Assembly (NCBI RefSeq): GCF_964332355.1
Contig: NZ_OZ201293.1
Location: 1,736,001-1,800,000 of the forward strand
DNA: 64,000 nt
Direction of reading: 5' to 3'
Origin: Imbroritus primus
Lineage (GTDB): Bacteria > Pseudomonadota > Gammaproteobacteria > Burkholderiales > Burkholderiaceae
Part shown: positions 18,394 through 27,143 of the stretch, piece after piece
How positions within the stretch are numbered: the first letter of the stretch is position 1
Layout of the letters: the number at the start of each line of letters is the position of its first letter
Position numbers and translations under genes: made by a program
The notes under the pieces: model-generated
Database searches by the model: none
The model's input: only the letters and a program-made list of their open reading frames with translations
What the model was told of the DNA's origin: nothing

Positions 18394-19839
18394 TCATGCC
18401 CCAGCCGGCTTGCTACCGCTCCCTTCCCGGATACGCTCGAAGACAGCAATGGATTCGACATGCGAGGTGTGCGGGAACATGTTGACCACGCCGGTCTGCT
18501 GCAACGCATACCCCGCCTCGTGCACCAACAGCGACGCATCGCGTGCCAGCGTGGCCGGATTACAGGACACATAGACGATCCGCTCCGGCAACACGTTGCT
18601 GCCGCGCTGATGCAGGGCCGCCAAGGCTGTGACGACCTCTACCGCCCCCTCCCGCGGCGGATCGATCAGCCACTTATCGAACGCACCCAGTGCCTCGACC
18701 GTCTCCGGGGTGATGTCGAACAGATTCCGCGAAGCAAATTGCGTCTTCTCCGCCAGTCCGTTGTGACGCGCGTTGTCCATGGCCCGCGTGGTCAGGGCCT
18801 CGCTGCCCTCGATCCCCATGACGAAAGCCCCACGCCGCGCCATCGGCAACGTGAAATTGCCGATGCCGCAAAACAGGTCTAGCAGCCGGTCCGAGGATTC
18901 GATCTGCAGCAGGCGCAGCGCCTTGCTCACCAGTACACGATTGATCTGGTGGTTGACCTGCGTGAAGTCGGTAGGACGGAACGGCATGACGATACCGAAT
19001 TCCGGCAGTGTGTACGTGAGCGCCGGCCCCAGCGGGTGGAACGGACGCGCGCTCGCCGGCCCGTCGGGCTGCAACCAGAACTGGATGCCGTGCGTATCGG
19101 CAAACGCGCGCAGCACGTCCTCGTCCGTTGATGTGAGTGGCTGCAGGATGCGCAGCACCAGCGCAGTCACTTCTTCCCCGACCGCCAGTTCGATTTGTGG
19201 CATCCGCTCGCGTACCGACAGGTTTTCAATCAGCTTGCGCAGCGGCATCAGCAGCGCGGAGACATGCGGCGGCAGGATCTCGCACTGCGTCATGTTGACG
19301 ATGTAGCTACTCTTTTTCTGGTGGAAGCCGATCAGCACGCCGCCCTTGCCGGGCACGTAGCGTACCGACAGCCGGGCGCGGTAGCGGTAGCCCCAGCTCG
19401 GGCCTGCGATCGGCCGCATGATGCGGTCCGGGCGCAGGCGTGACAGATGCACGAGATTGTCTTCGAGCACCCGCTGCTTGAAGGCAACCTGCGCCACGGC
19501 ATCCGCGTGTTGCATCGAACAACCGCCGCAGGTACCGAAGAATTCGCATTTGGGCGTAACGCGGATGGTCGTCGGGCGGACGACCTCCTCCAGTTCGGCC
19601 AATTCAAAGCGCCTTTTGCTGCGGTAGGTACGGTAGCGCACCCGCTCGCCCGGCAGCGCGCCCTCGACGAATACGACCTTGCCCGGCGTGCCGTCCGGAT
19701 TGGCCAGCCGCCCGACGCCACGTCCCTCGATATCGCACGACTCGATATCCATCTGTCCATCGGGCAAATCAGGGGAAGGTGCCACTGGCAAGGCAGCTAC
19801 GGGGTCGGCCGCCTCGGGTGAATCAATAAATTTGAACAT
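18394..19839 (-). CDS. rlmD: 23S rRNA (uracil-1939-C5)-methyltransferase RlmD
   Basis: The 481-aa product has an N-terminal TRAM RNA-binding domain (about 30-90), [4Fe-4S] cluster cysteines at 98, 104 and 107 (CEFFGTCGGC) plus a later Cys in MTQCEIL, the SAM-binding DLFCGIGNFTLP motif, the DPPR motif, and the catalytic Cys in YVSCNPATLARD. Family length and domain order are normal. It reads leftward toward the shared terminator. Confidence 0.95.
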   Translation of the reverse strand: MFKFIDSPEAADPVAALPVAPSPDLPDGQMDIESCDIEGRGVGRLANPDGTPGKVVFVEGALPGERVRYRTYRSKRRFELAELEEVVRPTTIRVTPKCEFFGTCGGCSMQHADAVAQVAFKQRVLEDNLVHLSRLRPDRIMRPIAGPSWGYRYRARLSVRYVPGKGGVLIGFHQKKSSYIVNMTQCEILPPHVSALLMPLRKLIENLSVRERMPQIELAVGEEVTALVLRILQPLTSTDEDVLRAFADTHGIQFWLQPDGPASARPFHPLGPALTYTLPEFGIVMPFRPTDFTQVNHQINRVLVSKALRLLQIESSDRLLDLFCGIGNFTLPMARRGAFVMGIEGSEALTTRAMDNARHNGLAEKTQFASRNLFDITPETVEALGAFDKWLIDPPREGAVEVVTALAALHQRGSNVLPERIVYVSCNPATLARDASLLVHEAGYALQQTGVVNMFPHTSHVESIAVFERIREGSGSKPAGA

Positions 19840-19970
19840 ACAGCACTATCAGAATATGGGTTGTGACGCCGCGACAACGATGTCACATGGCGATGCGCCT
19901 CGATGAGAGCGTGGGAAGGCGCAGCGAAGCGCCTTCTGGTCCAACATGCACGACGAAGCAGCCGGAGAGC

Positions 19971-20816
19971 TTACGATTCGCTTTCGAGAAGCTGCTCGAG
20001 CTGGGCCTGCAAGGTGGGATCGAAACCGTCGAGGTACTCGCCCCAATGTTCGCCGGCTTCGGCTGCCAGCGTCTCCTGCACGAAGGCAACCTCCTTGAGA
20101 AACTCGGCCTGCGTGAAGCCGCCGCGCATCAGCTGGAAACGGCAGTAGACCAGGTACGTGTTGACAACGTCGGTCTCGCAGTATGCCCGAATCGCCGGCA
20201 GCTCGCCTTGCTGGTAGGCTTCCCAGACCTTGCTGCCGTCCATACCGAGTTTTCCCGGAAAGCCGCACAGGCGTGCGAGCTCATCCAGCGGTGCGCTCGC
20301 GCGCGGCTGGTACATGGCCAGCAAGTCCATCAAATCCAGGTGCCGCATGTGGTACCGGCTGATGTAGTTGTTCCACTTGAAATCACGGCTGTCGACATCG
20401 CCGCCGTCGCCCATCTCCCAGTAACGCGGCGCGGTCACGCCATGCACCATGGCGCGATAATGCAGGACCGGCAGGTCGAAACCGCCGCCATTCCAGGAAA
20501 CCAGTTGCGGCGTGTATTTCTCGATCAGCTCGAAGAATTTCTGGATCAGCGTGGCTTCGTCGTCTTCGGGACGGCCTAGCGAGCCCACATGGAAGACGGG
20601 TGTGCCATCGCGCTGGTTGCGACGCATGACACAGGAAATGGCAGCGATTCGCTGCAGGTAATGCGGCATGAAATCACTACCGGTCTTTTCACGGCGCGCC
20701 GCAAAGGCCAGATCCGCGATCTCCGCGTCGCTGAGTGTCGCCGCATGGCCGTGCAAGCGGCGCAAGCCAGCTACATCGGGAATTGTCTCGATGTCAAAAA
20801 CCAGAACAGGGGTCAT
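19971..20816 (-). CDS. 3'-5' exonuclease, PolB-like exo2 family
   Basis: A 281-aa DnaQ-fold exonuclease of the PolB-exo2 family. Exo I is FDIETIPD with Asp8 and Glu10; Exo II is in SWNGGGFDLPVL; Exo III is YCETDVVNTYLVY. No polymerase domain is present, so it acts alone or with an unknown partner. The start codon overlaps the rpoS stop in ATGA, so its translation is probably coupled to that of the stationary-phase sigma factor. Substrate (DNA or RNA) is unknown. Confidence 0.9.
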   Translation of the reverse strand: MTPVLVFDIETIPDVAGLRRLHGHAATLSDAEIADLAFAARREKTGSDFMPHYLQRIAAISCVMRRNQRDGTPVFHVGSLGRPEDDEATLIQKFFELIEKYTPQLVSWNGGGFDLPVLHYRAMVHGVTAPRYWEMGDGGDVDSRDFKWNNYISRYHMRHLDLMDLLAMYQPRASAPLDELARLCGFPGKLGMDGSKVWEAYQQGELPAIRAYCETDVVNTYLVYCRFQLMRGGFTQAEFLKEVAFVQETLAAEAGEHWGEYLDGFDPTLQAQLEQLLESES

Positions 20817-22006
20817 AGTACGGCGTCCTTGCGCACGCCCTGGGATGCAAAATGGCGCTTGAGCTTGACCAGCGCTTCCTGCTGGATCTGCCGCACGCGT
20901 TCGCGGGTCAGACCCATCTCGTCGGCCAGTTCTTCAAGCGTTGCAGGTTCAATATGGTTGAGTCCGAAGCGCCGCTCGATGACATAGCGGTGCTTGTCGG
21001 TCAGCTTACCGAGCCACGCCTTCATCAGGTGCTCGAGTTCGCGATGTGCGACTTCCTGGTCAGGGGCGGCGCCATGCTCGTCGGACAGGAAATCAAGCAG
21101 GCTGGAGCCGGGATCGAGATCGAACGGTGTATCGAGCGAAGTCGTGTGTTCGTTGAGCCCGAGGATGTCCTGCACTTCGTCGGCAGTCTTGCCGAGCAGG
21201 TGCGCGATATCCTCATGACTGGCATCGCGGCCATCGCCACCACTTTTCTCAAGATGGCGCTTGGCACGCAAGACCTGGTTCAGTTCGCGAATGACGTGTA
21301 CGGGCAGGCGCACCGTCCGCGCCTGATTCATGATGGCGCGCTCGATGCTCTGGCGGATCCACCACGTCGCGTAAGTGGAAAAACGGAAGCCGCGCTCCGG
21401 GTCGAATTTTTCGATGGCGTGCATCAGGCCGAGGTTGCCCTCCTCGATCAGGTCGAGCAGCGGCACGCCGCGGTTCAGGTAGCCCTTGGCAATGCTGACG
21501 ACGAGACGCAGGTTGCGCTCGATCATCGTCTGGCGCGCATGGAAATCACCCTGGCGCGCGAGCGTGGAGAAGTGGAGTTCCTCGGGTGCCGACAGCAGCG
21601 GCTTGATGCTGATGCGATTCAGGTAATGCTGCACCGTATCGGCAGCGAGTTCGGTATGCAGCGTCGAGCGGAAGTCATCCTCGGCACGGGCCGGCGTATC
21701 GGCATCGCCGCTCTCTTCTTCCTCGTCGTCGGCACGCGCGTCTTCGGCGTCATCGCCATCGTCGTGATCCTCGCCATGGTCTTCGGCGTGATCTTCCAGG
21801 ACATGCTCGTGCAGATCAGCACCCTCCACAAGCCCATCCGCCGTCACCACGCCGTCTTCGTGCTCCCCGACAGCCACCAGGACCTCGTCCTGCGTGTCCG
21901 CGCGCTTGTTGGTGCGCGTCTTGCTGCGGGCACGCGTCAGCGCCGGTTCGGCCGCGACACCCTCGGAACCGGGGCTGGAAGGGCGATTGGCTTTCTGACG
22001 GGGCAT
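20813..22006 (-). CDS. rpoS: RNA polymerase sigma factor RpoS
   Basis: General stress and stationary-phase sigma factor. From residue about 112 it has regions 1.2 to 4.2 in order: DTVQHYLNRIS, region 2 with GNLGLMHAIEKFDPERGFRFSTYATWWIRQ, and the region 4 helix-turn-helix TLEELADEMGLTRERVRQIQ. The first about 110 residues are unusual: a basic start to about 35, then an acidic, His-sprinkled segment (about 39-111). It begins 6 bases after the nlpD stop and overlaps the exonuclease start by 4 bases. Confidence 0.96.
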   Translation of the reverse strand: MPRQKANRPSSPGSEGVAAEPALTRARSKTRTNKRADTQDEVLVAVGEHEDGVVTADGLVEGADLHEHVLEDHAEDHGEDHDDGDDAEDARADDEEEESGDADTPARAEDDFRSTLHTELAADTVQHYLNRISIKPLLSAPEELHFSTLARQGDFHARQTMIERNLRLVVSIAKGYLNRGVPLLDLIEEGNLGLMHAIEKFDPERGFRFSTYATWWIRQSIERAIMNQARTVRLPVHVIRELNQVLRAKRHLEKSGGDGRDASHEDIAHLLGKTADEVQDILGLNEHTTSLDTPFDLDPGSSLLDFLSDEHGAAPDQEVAHRELEHLMKAWLGKLTDKHRYVIERRFGLNHIEPATLEELADEMGLTRERVRQIQQEALVKLKRHFASQGVRKDAVL

Positions 22007-22012
22007 AGCCGC

Positions 22013-22813
22013 TCACTGTGGTGGCAGGAACCGCATCGGGTCGATAGGTTTCCCGTTTTGTCGGACCTCGAAATGGAGCTTGACGCGATCGGAATCGCTG
22101 CTGCCCATTTCGGCGATTTTCTGTCCCTTTCTGACGGTGGCTTGCTCGGTAACCAGAACCTGATCGTTGTTGCCGTATGCCGTCAGATAGGTGTCGTCAT
22201 GTTTGATGATGACAAGATTACCGTAACCGCGCAAGGGGCCGACATGAATGACACGGCCATCCGCGGCGGCCAGGATGGGCGTACCGCGCGTGCCACCGAT
22301 ATCGATACCTTTATTCGCCTTGTCGTCAAAACGCGCGAGCATCGGCCCCTTGACCGGCCACGACAGCGAGAGGCCCGTACTGGCTGCTGCGCTACCGGCT
22401 GCAGGCTCCACGGAAGCCGCCGGCGGCGCGTCGATTGGCCGGGCCTCGACGGTGCCTGGCGTCACCGGCATTGACGAGACACCGCTGCTGGCGACACTGG
22501 CGCCCGGCGGGGCGACGCGCAATACCTGATCCACCTCGATCTGCGCGGGATTGGTGATGTTGTTCCAGGCGGCGACATCCCGATAGGACTGTCCATGCTC
22601 GAGCGCAATGCGATACAGCGTATCGCCACGCTTGACGCGATAGAACCCAGGCTGGACCGGTGCGAGCGGCGCACCGGTGATGGTGGTGCCGCGCCCTGTA
22701 CGGTCGACCACCGGAGCCGGCATGGGGGACGATGCGCAAGCGGCGAGAAGAGCACTGAGCAGTGCAGTCAGGGCAAGCAGCCCACCTCGGGAGGAACGGA
22801 TCGATGTCGTCAT
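22013..22813 (-). CDS. nlpD: Murein hydrolase activator lipoprotein NlpD
   Basis: Envelope lipoprotein that activates amidases at the septum. The start at 22813 (AAGAAG upstream) gives a signal peptide with LAAC lipobox at Cys26, a LysM peptidoglycan-binding domain (YRVKRGDTLYRIA to about residue 110), and a C-terminal M23/LytM domain (KGIDIGGTRGTPI onward). The metal-binding His residues of active LytM are replaced (NKGID; AYGNND), so it should be an activator and not an enzyme. The main rpoS promoter usually lies within nlpD; I could not fix it here. Confidence 0.94.
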   Translation of the reverse strand: MTTSIRSSRGGLLALTALLSALLAACASSPMPAPVVDRTGRGTTITGAPLAPVQPGFYRVKRGDTLYRIALEHGQSYRDVAAWNNITNPAQIEVDQVLRVAPPGASVASSGVSSMPVTPGTVEARPIDAPPAASVEPAAGSAAASTGLSLSWPVKGPMLARFDDKANKGIDIGGTRGTPILAAADGRVIHVGPLRGYGNLVIIKHDDTYLTAYGNNDQVLVTEQATVRKGQKIAEMGSSDSDRVKLHFEVRQNGKPIDPMRFLPPQ

Positions 22814-22937
22814 ATCTTCTTGTATGCAGGTGAATCTGGTGACACGGTTGTCCGGTGGAGCCGCCACGACGCTGTATCGACTGCCATCCATGACCGGACA
22901 CGGTACTGCACTCAGGATCTGCCGGCTGGGGGCATTC

Positions 22938-23873
22938 CTAAACTATTCCCGATTTTAACGGAACAAAAAATACCGCTTCAAGCGCGGTCCGGTGAAACTG
23001 GTAACGGCTCCGGCGCTCGATCAGCAGCAGTTGCTGCCGCACCCCGCCATCCCGGCCACTATCACCGCCGCCCGCCGCCACGACCGGCGCAATCAACCGG
23101 CCACCGACCGATAGCTGGTCCAGCAGCGCCTGGGGAATCTCCATGCCCGCCGCAGCCAGGATAATTGCGTCGAACGGCGCAGCCTGCGGCAATCCGACCA
23201 TGCCGTCGCCATAGTGCAATCGAACGTTGGGCAGCCGTAGCGGCCGAAGGTTCGATTTTGCTTTCTCGTGCAATGGTCGAATCCGCTCGATCGAATACAC
23301 CTCGTCAGCAACAAGGCTCAGCACCGCAGCCTGGTAGCCGCAGCCCGTCCCGATCTCCAGAACCTTGCCAAGACGGCTGCCAGACGTGCGTCCCTGGCGC
23401 AGCAACTCGATCATGCGCGCGACCACCGAAGGCTTGGAAATGGTCTGCTGATGGCCAATCGGCAATGCCGCGTCTTCATACGCCTGGGAGGCCAGGCCGC
23501 CATCGATGAACAGGTGGCGCGGGACCGTACCCACGGCTGCCAGCACCAGTTCATCCCGGATCTGACTCTTGCGCAGCCGGCCAACGAGCGCCTGGCGCGC
23601 GCGATCGGAAGCCATGCCGCCGCCCGCCACGCTCGCGTTGCGTGTCTGCTGGTTCACCGCGCTCTCGGGCGCCGGCGGACGTACCGGTGCGGGCGCACGG
23701 GCGACCGGCGTACGTGCCGGACTGGCCGGGCGTGCCGGCGTGGCGGTTGCTGCCGCCGGGCGGCTGCCTGCCGCATGCACGCCGGCCGAGACACGCGGCT
23801 TCTCGACGGTCTTGGGCCGTGGCGTGACCACCGCATCCAGCGGCAGCGGGAATTTGCGCTTGGTCGCTGTCAC
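22938..23873 (-). CDS. pcm: Protein-L-isoaspartate O-methyltransferase
   Basis: Repairs isoaspartyl residues in ageing proteins using SAM. The 311-aa protein has the catalytic domain from about residue 90, with TISKPSVVARMIELL and the SAM-binding VLEIGTGCGYQAAVLS. The first about 85 residues are Ala/Pro/Arg-rich and absent from the typical 210-aa enzyme. They read in frame from the ATG at 23873 with no nearer well-supported start, although MASDRARQALVG (residue 87) would give the standard form. It lies between surE and nlpD in the stationary-phase block. Confidence 0.92.
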   Translation of the reverse strand: MTATKRKFPLPLDAVVTPRPKTVEKPRVSAGVHAAGSRPAAATATPARPASPARTPVARAPAPVRPPAPESAVNQQTRNASVAGGGMASDRARQALVGRLRKSQIRDELVLAAVGTVPRHLFIDGGLASQAYEDAALPIGHQQTISKPSVVARMIELLRQGRTSGSRLGKVLEIGTGCGYQAAVLSLVADEVYSIERIRPLHEKAKSNLRPLRLPNVRLHYGDGMVGLPQAAPFDAIILAAAGMEIPQALLDQLSVGGRLIAPVVAAGGGDSGRDGGVRQQLLLIERRSRYQFHRTALEAVFFVPLKSGIV

Positions 23874-23925
23874 TGTGTGGCTCCCGCCACGGTGTCAAGC
23901 CATGCGGCCGTCATCGCGAAGCACG

Positions 23926-24678
23926 TCACCGGGTCCACCTGGCGACATCGGCCATTTGCTGGGTGTGTGTCAAATCGAGCTGCAATGGCGTCATCGATAC
24001 GAAACCATTCGCCGTCGCATGAAAATCTGTCCCTTCGGACGCATCGCGCGCATCCCCTGCCGGACCGATCCAGTAGATCGGCTCACCACGGGGGTTAGCC
24101 TGGCGAATTACCGGCTGTGACGGATGGCGCTTGCCAAGCCGCGTGGCACGCCAGCCTTGCAGCTCGGCGTACGGTACGCTCGGAATATTGACGTTGATCA
24201 GGCACGGCGCCTCGAGCGGCTCGGCGATGTAGCGCTCGACGATCTCGCGTGCCACACGTGCCGCCGTATCGAGATGCGCCCACCCCTTGTCGACCTGCGA
24301 GAAGGCAAACGACGGGATCCCGAACAGGAAACCTTCGATGGCTGCCGCCACGGTTCCGGAATAGAGCACGTCCTCGCCCATGTTCTGCCCCTGGTTGATG
24401 CCGGACACCACCAGGTCGGGACGTGTCTCGAGCAGCCCCGTCAATGCGATGTGCACCGAATCGGTGGGTGTCCCGTTGACGAACCGGAAACCATCCTGGA
24501 TACCACCACTGGCTTCGAAGATCGACAGCGGGCGTTGCAGGGTCAGGGAGTTGGAAGCGCCGCTGTGATTCTGCTCGGGCGCGATCACGGTCACGCGCCC
24601 CAGCGGCGCAAGCGCGGCATGCAACGCGGCCAGGCCGGGAGCCAGATAACCGTCGTCGTTGGCGATGAGGATATGCAT
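23926..24678 (-). CDS. surE: 5'-nucleotidase SurE
   Basis: Metal-dependent nucleoside 5'/3'-monophosphatase linked to stationary-phase survival. The 250-aa product has the metal-binding Asp8-Asp9 in ANDDGYLAPG, SGASNSLT, and the SGINQGQNMGEDV loop. Usual length. First gene of the surE-pcm-nlpD-rpoS run, divergent from the quinone oxidoreductase. Confidence 0.97.
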   Translation of the reverse strand: MHILIANDDGYLAPGLAALHAALAPLGRVTVIAPEQNHSGASNSLTLQRPLSIFEASGGIQDGFRFVNGTPTDSVHIALTGLLETRPDLVVSGINQGQNMGEDVLYSGTVAAAIEGFLFGIPSFAFSQVDKGWAHLDTAARVAREIVERYIAEPLEAPCLINVNIPSVPYAELQGWRATRLGKRHPSQPVIRQANPRGEPIYWIGPAGDARDASEGTDFHATANGFVSMTPLQLDLTHTQQMADVARWTR

Positions 24679-24816
24679 GGCGAGATTGTAACCGACCGTC
24701 CATGGCGAATCGCACCGCTACCGGGAAAAAAGCCGGCACAGCGGCAAAGGAGTAGAACGACCGTTCTTTTTATACGTTACACTTTTTGCTCCATCTAACG
24801 ATATGACGGAGTTGCC

Positions 24817-25791
24817 GTGAAAGCCGTAGTGTGCAAAGCATGGGGACCGCCCGAATCCCTGGTCGTCGAGGATCTGCCGGACCTGACGCCGGACGCGGGA
24901 GAGGTCGTCATCGACGTGAAGGCCGCCGGCGTGAATTTTCCTGACGTCCTGATCATCCAGAACAAGTACCAGAACAAACCCCAGCTGCCGTTTACGCCTG
25001 GCGCGGAAGTGTCGGGCATCGTGCGCGCCGTTGGCGCTGGCGTCACTCACGTGGCCCCCGGGGACGCAGTCATGGCCTACGTCGGCGTGGGCGCATTCGC
25101 AACGCAGGTACGCACAGCCGGTGCGCTTGTCATGCCCATACCCGAGGGACTCGATTTCGAAACGGCGGCAGCATTTACCCTCACCTACGGCACGTCCTAT
25201 CACGCCTTGGTCGACCGGGGACAGTTACGTGCCAGTGAAACGCTGCTGGTCCTCGGTGCAGCAGGCGGCGTGGGGATCGCCGCCATCGAAATCGGCAAGG
25301 CGCTCGGTGCACGCGTGATCGCCGCCGCCTCGACCGAGGCCAAGCTTGCTGTCTGCCGCGAACACGGCGCTGACGAAACCATTAATTACAGCAACGAGGA
25401 TCTGCGAGAACGACTCAAGGCGCTGACGGGCGGAAACGGCCCCGATGTCATTTACGATCCCGTCGGCGGCGACTATGCTGAACCCGCTTTCCGCTCGATC
25501 GCTTGGGGCGGCCGCTATCTGGTCGTGGGTTTTGCGAATGGTGAGATCCCGCGCCTGCCTTTAAATCTTCCACTACTCAAAGGTGCATCCCTGGTCGGCG
25601 TGTTCCGGGGAGAGTTCGCGCGTCGCCATCCGGACACCAATCGCACCAATTTCGCCGCCATGCATGCTTGGATCCGGGCCGGCAAACTACGCCCGCACGT
25701 CTCTGCACGCTACCGACTGGACGAAACCGCGCAGGCGCTCAAGGACATGGAGGCCCGCAAGGTCAGTGGCAAGCTTGTGATCGTGCCCTGA
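24817..25791 (+). CDS. NADPH:quinone oxidoreductase, zinc-free MDR family
   Basis: A 324-aa medium-chain dehydrogenase/reductase. It has the GroES-like fold at the start, the quinone oxidoreductase signature region near VKAAGVNFPDVLI, and a Rossmann motif VLGAAGGVGIAAIEIG around 146-161. No structural-zinc cysteine cluster is present, as expected for the QOR subgroup. The start is a GTG at 24817 with GGAG upstream. Probable substrates are quinones or electrophilic enones; the exact one is not readable. Confidence 0.92.
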   Translation: MKAVVCKAWGPPESLVVEDLPDLTPDAGEVVIDVKAAGVNFPDVLIIQNKYQNKPQLPFTPGAEVSGIVRAVGAGVTHVAPGDAVMAYVGVGAFATQVRTAGALVMPIPEGLDFETAAAFTLTYGTSYHALVDRGQLRASETLLVLGAAGGVGIAAIEIGKALGARVIAAASTEAKLAVCREHGADETINYSNEDLRERLKALTGGNGPDVIYDPVGGDYAEPAFRSIAWGGRYLVVGFANGEIPRLPLNLPLLKGASLVGVFRGEFARRHPDTNRTNFAAMHAWIRAGKLRPHVSARYRLDETAQALKDMEARKVSGKLVIVP

Positions 25792-25867
25792 CCGCTCTCT
25801 CCAGCTTGGGAGCCACGACTGCACGACAGGCAAGTCCGCATGATTGCGGTCGTGCCAGTCGTGACGA

Positions 25868-25963
25868 CTACCAGCCCAGCAGATCGGTGTTGAACGTGAG
25901 CCATCCAGCCAGGAATAACACCGAGGCAATCAGAAACTGCTTCCAGAACGTCTTATCGAACAT
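25868..25963 (-). CDS. Unannotated 31-residue single-pass membrane peptide
   Basis: A short frame starting ATG at 25963 and ending TAG at 25868 encodes 31 residues: a short amphipathic start (MFDKTFWKQF), a hydrophobic helix (LIASVLFLAGWL), then TFNTDLLGW. GGAGAG lies 8 bases before the ATG, one of the better ribosome-binding sites in the region. It is the only supported frame in the 442-base gap between the quinone oxidoreductase and the LysR gene, on the LysR strand. No family is recognised; function unknown. Confidence 0.55.
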   Translation of the reverse strand: MFDKTFWKQFLIASVLFLAGWLTFNTDLLGW

Positions 25964-26233
25964 TTCGACAACTCTCCAATCTTGCGCGCATGGCGCATGA
26001 ATCTGCGATCAGCCTGGCAGCACAACGCGATTGCCAGACCCGCTCCGCGGCACGCCTTCGCCCCTCCGGACGAAGCCTCTGCACAGTCTCCAGCGGAGCG
26101 AGGTTGCGATGGTTTGCCGGTACCTTAGACACTCCACGCACTTATCGGCACTTTCTTTTCATCCGGATGCCCCCGCCCTCTGCCAGCAGGCAACTTTCCG
26201 GTGTGCACTCCAAACATGGCGGTTAATTGCATT
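25964..26233. other. Non-coding stretch upstream of the small membrane peptide
   Basis: About 270 bases between the LysR 3' end and the 31-aa peptide, part of a 442-base gap with no larger gene. Short plus-strand open frames here lack ribosome-binding sites. It could hold a promoter for the peptide, but I could not assign one. Confidence 0.35.
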
Positions 26234-27142
26234 TTAAGCAAACGGCGAATGCGGACCGCACAAGTGCGTGACCAACATGCGCGACGATACGGTCAGCGCA
26301 TTCGCATCGCGCACGCCTACTTGCAGCATGCGCCGCGCCCAGGCATCCCGCAACGGAATAATCCGCAACTGCATGGCCTGCGCATGGGGTTCGGCAGCGA
26401 TACGCGGCAAGATGCCCACCGCCAGCCCTGCCCGCACCATCCGGCACATGGCATCGAAGCTGCGCACCTGGATGCGGAGCGGAAACGGCTTCTCGATCCG
26501 GCTGCTCTCCTCCAGCAAACGCGCCGCCAGCGAGGTATTGCGCGACAACCCGACAAAGTCATAGGCGAGCGTATCAACGAAATCCACCGCATCGAATGCC
26601 GTCAGCGGGTGCTCGGATGGCGCCACCACCACCAGTTCATCCTCGCGATACGGCAAAGTGGTGAGCATGGACGATGGCGTACGGTCGGCGAAGATGCCGA
26701 TGTCCGCACGGTTTTCCATCAGGGCCGAGACGATGTCGTTGCTGTTCTGCTCTTCGATCTCGACACGAATGGTCGGATGCTGCTGCAGGAAAGCGGCCAG
26801 ATCATCCGCGAGGAACTGCGTGATGGCCGAGGTGTTGGCCCAGATGCGCACCTGCCCGCGCGTGCCCGAGGCGTAATCGGAAAGCACGCCAGCCATGCGC
26901 TCGACATCTTCGAGAATTCCCACCGCATGACTGAAGCAGGTTCGCCCCGCTTCCGTCAGCTCTACACCAGTGGCCTGGCGATACAACAGCGGCGTACCCA
27001 CCGCGGCCTCCAGATCGGAGATGCGCTTGCTGGCGGCGGCCACGGCGAGATGCGATTGCCGCGCGCCGGCAGAGATACTCCCATGGCGCGCAACGGCCAC
27101 GAACAATGCGAGCGTGACCAGATCGACACGCGCGAGATTCAT
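26234..27142 (-). CDS. LysR-family transcriptional regulator
   Basis: A 302-aa regulator: N-terminal winged helix-turn-helix (ARVDLVTLALFVAVARHGSISAGARQ, about 3-65), then a periplasmic-binding-protein-like effector domain. The start at 27142 follows the recR stop by one base, so it is likely co-transcribed with recR. This is unlike the usual LysR gene, which is divergent from its target, so the target cannot be guessed from position. Upstream in-frame codons would overlap recR and are not used. Confidence 0.92.
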   Translation of the reverse strand: MNLARVDLVTLALFVAVARHGSISAGARQSHLAVAAASKRISDLEAAVGTPLLYRQATGVELTEAGRTCFSHAVGILEDVERMAGVLSDYASGTRGQVRIWANTSAITQFLADDLAAFLQQHPTIRVEIEEQNSNDIVSALMENRADIGIFADRTPSSMLTTLPYREDELVVVAPSEHPLTAFDAVDFVDTLAYDFVGLSRNTSLAARLLEESSRIEKPFPLRIQVRSFDAMCRMVRAGLAVGILPRIAAEPHAQAMQLRIIPLRDAWARRMLQVGVRDANALTVSSRMLVTHLCGPHSPFA

Positions 27143-27143
27143 G

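Noticed and set aside
20852..22474. 540-codon plus-strand open frame opposite rpoS and nlpD.
   Set aside because: Codon-bias shadow of rpoS/nlpD; the acidic repeat codons of rpoS keep the opposite frame open.
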